Source: JAJPXC01 sp964562375 (GTDB lineage: Bacteria; Bacteroidota; Bacteroidia; Bacteroidales; Muribaculaceae). Taken from it: a DNA stretch of 64,000 nucleotides. A program made the position numbers and the translations under genes. The DNA is taken from positions 1-64,000 of the forward strand of contig CAZLSW010000001.1 of the NCBI GenBank assembly GCA_964562375.1, given 5' to 3'. Below are positions 59,034 through 64,000 of this stretch, piece after piece. Numbering within the stretch: position 1 is the first letter of the stretch; every line of letters begins with the position of its first letter. The notes under the pieces were generated by a model. It did not search any database. It had not been told where the DNA came from and saw only the letters and a list, made by a program, of their open reading frames with translations.

Positions 59034-59649
59034 CGCAGCAGTCGGCTCCAAGGTGACCGTGGCTGTGGCCGCAACCGCAGGCGTCGTCGCCGCAGTGGTG
59101 GTGCTCGTCGCAGTCGCAACCGTCGGCGCAATCCTCGTGGTGACAACCGCAGCCGCAACCATGCACGGGCTGCAATTCCTCGGGAGTGGCGTCGCGCACG
59201 GCGAGGATTTCACCCTTGAAGCGTACGTCTTTGTCGGCCAACGGGTGGTTGAAGTCCATCTTTACGGTGTCGGGACCTACCTCCACGACCACGCCGTTGA
59301 TACGGAATCCGTCGGAGGTCATCATGGGCACGATGGCACCCGGGGTGATGTTCTCCTCGTCAAATTTTCCGTCGATCTTGAAGATATCCTTCTCGAGGAC
59401 GGCCACTTGCTCGGGGTCGTGGGTACCGAAGGCTTCCTTGGCCTCGACTTTCACATCGAATTTGCCGCCCTTTTCGAGGCCCAAGATGGCTTCTTCCAAG
59501 GGACGGATCATGCCTTGGGTGACGCCGTAGATGATTTTCTCGGGATCCTCAATGTCGGTTTGGTGGACGAGGATCTCGGTGCCGTCGGGCTTTACTTCGT
59601 AGAGGTCGTATCCGAGCTCCACGTATTTTCCAGGTTCAATCTTTTCCAT
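59026..59649 (-). CDS. slyD: SlyD-type FKBP isomerase with metal-binding tail
   Basis: The 207-aa protein has a split FKBP domain with an IF (insert-in-flap) chaperone domain, as in SlyD: YVELGYDLYEVKPDG, EDPEKIIYGVTQGMIRPLEEAILGL-type segment, FGTHDPEQV, and DFNHPLADKDVRFKGEILAV. The last 45 residues are a metal-binding tail with 11 Cys and 9 His (GCGCGCHHEDC, DCDEHHHC, GHSHGH). It acts as a cytoplasmic folding helper and nickel/metal store. It is coupled to lolD downstream. The tail is longer in cysteine than most. Confidence 0.93.
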   Translation of the reverse strand: MEKIEPGKYVELGYDLYEVKPDGTEILVHQTDIEDPEKIIYGVTQGMIRPLEEAILGLEKGGKFDVKVEAKEAFGTHDPEQVAVLEKDIFKIDGKFDEENITPGAIVPMMTSDGFRINGVVVEVGPDTVKMDFNHPLADKDVRFKGEILAVRDATPEELQPVHGCGCGCHHEDCADGCDCDEHHHCGDDACGCGHSHGHLGADCCGD

Positions 59650-59659
59650 TTTTTATATA

Positions 59660-59706
59660 GTTTTTAGTTTTTAGTTTTTAGTTTTTAGTTTCTAGTTTCT
59701 AGTTTT
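59660..59706. repeat. 7-bp tandem array (TTTTTAG/TTTCTAG)
   Basis: About six copies of a 7-bp unit between mutS and slyD, changing from GTTTTTA to GTTTCTA along the array. A looser run of TTAAAGCA and TAAAGGAG follows to about 59750. Confidence 0.85.
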
Positions 59707-59761
59707 AAAGCATTAAAGCATTAAAGCTTTAAAGGAGTAAAGGAGGAAAGGATCCATTTAT

Positions 59762-59814
59762 AAGCCCCCGCTTCGGGGGTTTGGGGGCCGCTTTAATAAC
59801 GGCAAAGCCGTTAT
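59762..59814 (-). terminator. Two hairpins after mutS
   Basis: A hairpin CCCCCG-CTT-CGGGGG with A/T flanks lies at 59762-59782. A second, ATAACGGC-AAA-GCCGTTAT, at 59796-59814 includes the mutS stop codon. The first is the more terminator-like, though its T run in the minus direction is short. Confidence 0.55.
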
Positions 59815-62432
59815 GACTGTTTTCCTGTTATGATAGTTTTGATTTCGTTAAGCTTATTAAGGGCGGCGATGGGTGAGAGGGCGTTGATGTCGAGGCCGAG
59901 AATCTCGTCGCGCACCTGCTCGAGCACGGGGTCGTCCAATTGGAAGAACGACATCTGCACGCCCTCCTCGGTTTGTGGCGCCAAGGTCGACGGCACCGGG
60001 CGATCGCCTCCCGGGGCCGATTCCTCAAGTTGCTTCAACACCTTGGTGGCGCGGTCCACTATCCACCGTGGCATGCCCGCCAGCTTGGCCACATGGATAC
60101 CAAACGAGTGCTCCGAGCCTCCCGGGGCAAGTTTACGCAGGAACACGACCTTGCCGTCAATCTCTTTAACCGACACGTTGAAATTTTTCACGCGCGTGAG
60201 GGAGCGTTCCATCTCGTTCAATTCGTGGTAGTGGGTCGCGAAAAGGGTTTTGGGATGGTCTTGACAGGAGTTGTGGAGGTACTCGACGATGGCCCAGGCG
60301 ATGGAGATGCCGTCGTAGGTGGAGGTGCCGCGGCCAAGTTCGTCGAAGATAATCAACGAGCGGGCGCTCATGTTGTTGAGTATCGAGGCCGCCTCGGTCA
60401 TTTCCACCATAAAGGTCGACTCGCCCAGCGAGATATTGTCGGTGGCCCCCACGCGGGTGAACACCTTGTCGACCACGCCGATATGGGCGCTCGCTGCGGC
60501 CACAAAACAGCCCATTTGGGCCATTATAACGTTGAGGGCCGTCTGGCGCAGCAATGCTGATTTACCCGACATGTTTGGGCCGGTAATCATCATAATCTGC
60601 GTGGAGTTGTTGTCCAAGGTGACGGAATTGGAGATGTAAGGCTCGCCCGGGGGTAGCTGTTTTTCGATTACGGGGTGACGCGCGTCGACCAGCTCCAGCT
60701 TGAGAGAATCGTCGACCACGGGGCGGTTGTAGCGGTTCTCCAAAGCTGCAACGGTGAACGACGTCAGGCAGTCCAATTGGGCCAGGAGGTGGGCGTCGCG
60801 CAGGATTTTTGCCACCCAGTCGCCAAGGTCGGTGACGAGCTGGTTGAACAGCCTCGACTCGATTTGCTCGATGCGCTCTTGGGCGCCGAGGATTTTCTCC
60901 TCGTATTCCTTCAATTCTTGGGTGATGTAGCGCTCGGCGTTGACCAGGGTTTGCTTTCTTATCCAGTCGGCAGGCACCTTGCTCTTGTGGGTGTTGGTCA
61001 CCTCTATATAATAACCGAAGACGTTGTTGAAACCGATCTTCAAGCTTGGGATACCCGTTGCGGCCACCTCGCGCGCCTGGATGTTTAATAGGTAGTCCTT
61101 GCCTTGCGAGGAGATCAGTCGCAGTTCGTCCAATTCCGAGTCGACGCCGTCGGCGATCACACGGCCTTTGCCCCAGATACTGGGTGCGTCGGGCACGATC
61201 TCGCGGTCGATACGCTCGCTCATTGCCTTGCACGGGTCGAGTTGCTCGCCCATGGCTCGCAGGGAGGTTTGCGCGGTGGCCATGCATCGCGTCTTTATCG
61301 GCTCGATCGACTGTAGGGCCACTTTCAATTGCACCACGTCGCGGGGCGACACGCGTCCCACGGCCACCTTGGAGATCAGTCGTTCCAAGTCGCCCATACG
61401 CTCCAGTTGCTCGCGGATGTCGTCGCGGGCGTCGGGGTCCTTCATGAAGTGCTCCACGACGTCCAAGCGGGCGTTGATTTCCTTGGGGTCGCGCAGGGGG
61501 AATTGCATCCAACGGCGCAACAGGCGGGCACCCATCGGGCTCACGGTTTTGTCGATCACTTGGAGCAGCGATCGCCCTTCGTCGGTCATCGGCCGGAGCA
61601 ATTCAAGGTTGCGTACGGTGAATTTGTCGAGCCTTACGTATTGCTCCTCCTCGATGCGCGAGAGGGTGGTGATATGGCTCGTGCGGGTGTGCTTGGTGAG
61701 GTCAAGATAGTAGAGGATGGCGCCCGAGGCCACGATCGCCGCCGGCATTCCGCTCACGCCGAATCCTTTCAGGGTTGTCGTCTCAAATTGCTTGAGCAGG
61801 CGCTCCATGCCGTTGGTGCCGGTGAACACCCAATCCTCCAGCGGCGTCACGCTCTTAGGGGCCGAAGGCAGATTTTGAATGGCGAAAGCGCGCTTTTCGT
61901 TCTCGACGAGAAGCTCCTTGGGGGCGAAGCTGCCAAGCAATTTGTCCACTTTCTCCAGAGTGCCCTCGGCGCACAGGAATTCGCCTGTGGAGATGTCGAG
62001 CAGGGCCAGTCCGACGGCTTGTTTGTCGATGTGGACAGCGGCCACGAAGTTGTTCTCGCGGTGGTCGAGGATATTGTCGTTGATCGAAACGCCAGGAGTG
62101 ACCAGCTCGGTGATTCCTCGCTTGACCAATTTTTTGGCCAATTTCGGGTCCTCCAACTGCTCGCAGATAGCCACGCGCTTTCCGGCTCTCACGAGCTTGG
62201 GCAGATACGTGTCGAGGGCGTGGTGGGGGAATCCGGCCAGCTCCACAAATTGCGCGGCTCCGTTGGCGCGGCGGGTAAGGGTGATACCCAAAATCTCGGA
62301 GGCTGTGATCGCGTCCTCCGAGAACGTTTCGTAAAAGTCGCCCACACGAAACAGAAGCACCGCGTCGGGGTGCTTGCGCTTCATCTCCACATATTGCCGC
62401 ATCAGCGGGGTTTCTACTATCTTGTTTGCCAT
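59811..62432 (-). CDS. mutS: DNA mismatch repair protein MutS
   Basis: The 873-aa protein recognises mismatches and starts repair. It has the mismatch-binding domain I with the Phe-x-Glu motif (LLFRVGDFYETFSEDA), connector, lever and clamp domains, and a C-terminal ATPase with Walker A GPNMSGKS (about 613-620), FDELGRGTSTYDG (Walker B) and ATHYHEL. Length matches the family (E. coli 853). A TAAATTTG promoter element lies 9 bases upstream and overlaps, on the other strand, the promoter region of the SpmA-SpmB gene. Confidence 0.98.
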   Translation of the reverse strand: MANKIVETPLMRQYVEMKRKHPDAVLLFRVGDFYETFSEDAITASEILGITLTRRANGAAQFVELAGFPHHALDTYLPKLVRAGKRVAICEQLEDPKLAKKLVKRGITELVTPGVSINDNILDHRENNFVAAVHIDKQAVGLALLDISTGEFLCAEGTLEKVDKLLGSFAPKELLVENEKRAFAIQNLPSAPKSVTPLEDWVFTGTNGMERLLKQFETTTLKGFGVSGMPAAIVASGAILYYLDLTKHTRTSHITTLSRIEEEQYVRLDKFTVRNLELLRPMTDEGRSLLQVIDKTVSPMGARLLRRWMQFPLRDPKEINARLDVVEHFMKDPDARDDIREQLERMGDLERLISKVAVGRVSPRDVVQLKVALQSIEPIKTRCMATAQTSLRAMGEQLDPCKAMSERIDREIVPDAPSIWGKGRVIADGVDSELDELRLISSQGKDYLLNIQAREVAATGIPSLKIGFNNVFGYYIEVTNTHKSKVPADWIRKQTLVNAERYITQELKEYEEKILGAQERIEQIESRLFNQLVTDLGDWVAKILRDAHLLAQLDCLTSFTVAALENRYNRPVVDDSLKLELVDARHPVIEKQLPPGEPYISNSVTLDNNSTQIMMITGPNMSGKSALLRQTALNVIMAQMGCFVAAASAHIGVVDKVFTRVGATDNISLGESTFMVEMTEAASILNNMSARSLIIFDELGRGTSTYDGISIAWAIVEYLHNSCQDHPKTLFATHYHELNEMERSLTRVKNFNVSVKEIDGKVVFLRKLAPGGSEHSFGIHVAKLAGMPRWIVDRATKVLKQLEESAPGGDRPVPSTLAPQTEEGVQMSFFQLDDPVLEQVRDEILGLDINALSPIAALNKLNEIKTIITGKQS

Positions 62433-62440
62433 GGCAACTG

Positions 62441-62448
62441 CAAATTTA
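62441..62448 (-). promoter_or_regulatory. -7 element TAAATTTG for mutS
   Basis: A perfect TAnnTTTG match on the minus strand, 8 bases before the mutS ATG; the transcript would be nearly leaderless. Confidence 0.55.
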
Positions 62449-62461
62449 CAACAAATTTCCG

Positions 62462-62469
62462 TATCTTTG
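62462..62469 (+). promoter_or_regulatory. -7 element TATCTTTG for the SpmA-SpmB gene
   Basis: A perfect TAnnTTTG match followed by CG on the plus strand, 48 bases before the ATG at 62518. It is divergent from and close to the mutS promoter, so the two may interfere. Confidence 0.5.
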
Positions 62470-62517
62470 CGAAAATTATCACCACTGGCCGCTTTTGCGG
62501 CTTATCACACGTAAGCA

Positions 62518-63750
62518 ATGGTTCTGAATTATATATGGGTGGCGTTTTTCCTGGTGGCCGCGCTGGTGGCTATCGGAAAGACCATCTTTTGCGGCGACTA
62601 TCAGGTGTGGAGCGACATCATGAGCGCATCGTTCACCTCGGCGGGCAACGCTTTTGAAATAGCTCTCGGCCTTACCGGCATCCTCTCCCTTTGGCTCGGA
62701 CTGATGAAAATCGGCGAGCGGGGTGGGGTAGTGGAGTTCCTCGGCCGCGCCATCTCGCCCTTGTTCTCACGGTTGTTTCCGGGAGTGCCCAAGGGTCACC
62801 CCGCTATGGGCTCGATTTTCATGAATGTCTCGGCCAACATGCTCGGCCTCGACAACGCCGCCACGCCGATGGGTCTTAAGGCTATGCAGGAGTTGCAAAG
62901 CCTCAACAAAGAAAAGGACACCGCTACCGACGCGATGATCATGTTCCTTATCTTGAACGCCTCGGGCCTGTGCTTCATACCCATTTCTATAATGATGTAT
63001 CGTGCGCAGGCGGGAGCCGCCAATCCCACCGACGTGTTCCTCCCCATCTTGCTCGCCACGTTCATCGCCACGTTCGTGGGAATCATCACCCTTTGCATCA
63101 AGCAGCGCATCCGGTTGATGGATCCCGTGCTGCTGTCGTGGCTAGGCGGGATGGCGCTGATCATCCTCGGTATCGTGTGGTTTTTCTCGGCATTGCCCCA
63201 GGAGGCCGTGCAGGTCTACTCGGGTTTTATCGCCAATTTCCTCCTATTGGGCGTGATTGTCGCTTTCCTTGTTGCCGGGTTGTTCAAGAAGATTAATATG
63301 TACAACACCTTTATCGAGGGGGCCAAGGAGGGATTCAAGACGGCCGTGATGATTATCCCTTACTTGGTGGCAATCTTGGTGGCCATCGGCATGTTCCGCG
63401 CCTCGGGGGCTATGGACGTTATCACCGACGGCTTGGAGGCGTTCGTCACATGGCTGGGAATCGACGCGCAATGGGTAGCCGCGTTGCCCACGGCATTAAT
63501 GAAGCCGTTGAGCGGCTCAGGGTCACGCGGCATGATGGTGGACTTGATGAACACCTACGGCGCCGACGCGTTCGTGTCGCGCGTCTCTGCGGCCATCCAG
63601 GGATCGACCGACACGATGTTCTATGTGCTCGCTGTCTATTTTGGATCGGTGGGCGTTACCAAGACGCGCTACGCTGTCCCCTACGCGTTGCTGGCCGATG
63701 TCACCGGCTCCATCGCCGGCATCATCGCCGCCTACATTTTCTTCGGATAA
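62518..63750 (+). CDS. SpmA-SpmB fusion, nucleoside-recognition (Gate) membrane protein
   Basis: The 410-aa integral membrane protein joins two Gate-domain units: an SpmA-like half (about 1-200, with SASFTSAGNAFEIALGLTGI, HPAMGSIFMNVSANMLGLDNA) and an SpmB-like half (about 225-410, with YNTFIEGAKEGFKTAVMIIP, PLSGSGSRGMM, GSTDTMFYVLAVYFGSVG). In Bacillus the two are separate spore-maturation proteins. In a non-sporulating Bacteroidales they must do something else, possibly transport of a small solute; the role is unknown. About ten membrane helices are apparent. It is transcribed away from mutS. Confidence 0.88.
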   Translation: MVLNYIWVAFFLVAALVAIGKTIFCGDYQVWSDIMSASFTSAGNAFEIALGLTGILSLWLGLMKIGERGGVVEFLGRAISPLFSRLFPGVPKGHPAMGSIFMNVSANMLGLDNAATPMGLKAMQELQSLNKEKDTATDAMIMFLILNASGLCFIPISIMMYRAQAGAANPTDVFLPILLATFIATFVGIITLCIKQRIRLMDPVLLSWLGGMALIILGIVWFFSALPQEAVQVYSGFIANFLLLGVIVAFLVAGLFKKINMYNTFIEGAKEGFKTAVMIIPYLVAILVAIGMFRASGAMDVITDGLEAFVTWLGIDAQWVAALPTALMKPLSGSGSRGMMVDLMNTYGADAFVSRVSAAIQGSTDTMFYVLAVYFGSVGVTKTRYAVPYALLADVTGSIAGIIAAYIFFG

Positions 63751-64000
63751 AAAATCCCTTAAGATTTTAAAATTAGATTTGTATCATTCGTAGTCAATCT
63801 TGGATAGGGTAGGGGAGAGGCTCCCTGCGACAAGCCACGGTGCCCCGCGGCCGAGCCGCGGTGGTTCCTAATACCCCAAAATCCTCGCGAAAATCACGAC
63901 CTCCTTCCCGTAAAAATTGAAATTTTAAAATCTCGCAAGCCATTAACGAACATTAAAGCGTTGTAAATTAATTCATTAAGTTAAAAATCCTCGCTTACCG
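63751..64000. other. Gene-free end of window
   Basis: No gene is seen in the last 250 bases. A hairpin of the CCCCGCGG family (CCCCGCGG at 63843-63850, CCGCGG at 63856-63861) may terminate the preceding gene. The rest is AT-rich. Confidence 0.5.

Noticed and set aside
58377..59213. Longer LolD of 278 aa
   Set aside because: The extra 60 residues are an Ala/Thr-rich reading of the slyD metal-binding tail in another frame; a GTG at 59033 gives the family length.
61329..62657. 442-codon plus-strand frame opposite mutS
   Set aside because: The minus strand encodes a full, motif-complete MutS across the same bases.
1..64000. tRNA, rRNA, tmRNA or riboswitch genes
   Set aside because: Gaps were scanned by eye on both strands and no cloverleaf or conserved aptamer core was recognised; a covariance-model search would be needed to exclude them.

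Overview
The window looks like a chromosomal piece of a gut Bacteroidales bacterium, most likely of the Muribaculaceae (S24-7) type. Three things point there: type IX secretion (T9SS) genes (two PorU-type sortases and PorZ), Bacteroidetes-style -7 promoter elements (TAnnTTTG or TAnnTTCG, often followed by GCG and lying very close to the start codon), and families typical of the group (OMP_b-brl-like barrels, BspA-like leucine-rich repeats, a fimbrillin-like lipoprotein, an SpmA-SpmB fusion). Genes are dense, often overlap by 4 bases (ATGA), and have little Shine-Dalgarno signal. No rRNA, tRNA, integrase, transposase or CRISPR array was recognised.

Layout. 1-0.96 kb is gene-free with a large inverted repeat. 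0.96-5.0 kb (minus) is a coupled operon: glycosyltransferase, LPS-kinase-like protein, priA. 5.0-9.9 kb (minus) holds an outer-membrane barrel protein and an LRR surface protein. 10.1-12.0 kb (plus) is a fimbrillin-like lipoprotein with a beta-helix-like half. 12.0-13.5 kb is a dense repeat array. 13.5-17.8 kb (minus) is a phage-type pair, an 802-aa protein followed by an intact terminase large subunit. 17.9-28.0 kb (minus) has a PorU-like sortase, a degenerate FAH-fold protein, rex, a second PorU-like sortase and a barrel protein. 28.1-33.2 kb (minus) has a TPR protein, proA and ferritin. 33.4-35.2 kb (plus) has a 3'-5' exonuclease, a small membrane protein and nagB. 35.5-37.9 kb (minus) has two FKBP isomerases and vsr. 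38.4-45.9 kb (plus) has nadA, leuS, the ITP/XTP pyrophosphatase, porZ and a coupled hypothetical. 46.0-48.9 kb (minus) is dapB-lepB-wbqC. 48.9-52.1 kb (plus) is a second phage-type block that includes a portal protein. 52.1-62.4 kb (minus) has asnS, an rRNA pseudouridine synthase with a low-complexity N-terminus, an AraC regulator with a glucosaminidase, a lipoprotein, slyD-lolD and mutS. 62.5-63.75 kb (plus) is the SpmA-SpmB fusion.

How the parts relate. PorU-like sortases and PorZ would process and anchor T9SS cargo at the cell surface; the LRR protein has a C-terminus that could be such cargo. lepB, lolD, slyD and the FKBP lipoprotein serve envelope biogenesis. The most striking feature is a phage DNA-packaging set (terminase, portal and connector-size proteins) split into two operons 31 kb apart, embedded among housekeeping genes, with intact terminase active-site residues and host-type promoters. 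No recombinase, lysis or phage-regulator gene is seen near either block. This fits a domesticated, gene-transfer-agent-like particle better than a simple prophage, but capsid and tail genes are not in the window, so that remains inference.

Intergenic regions carry several dispersed repeat families: GTCGGGCC/GGCCCGAC palindromes, CCCCGCGG hairpins, 7-bp tandem arrays, and a 31-42-bp family in inverted copies.
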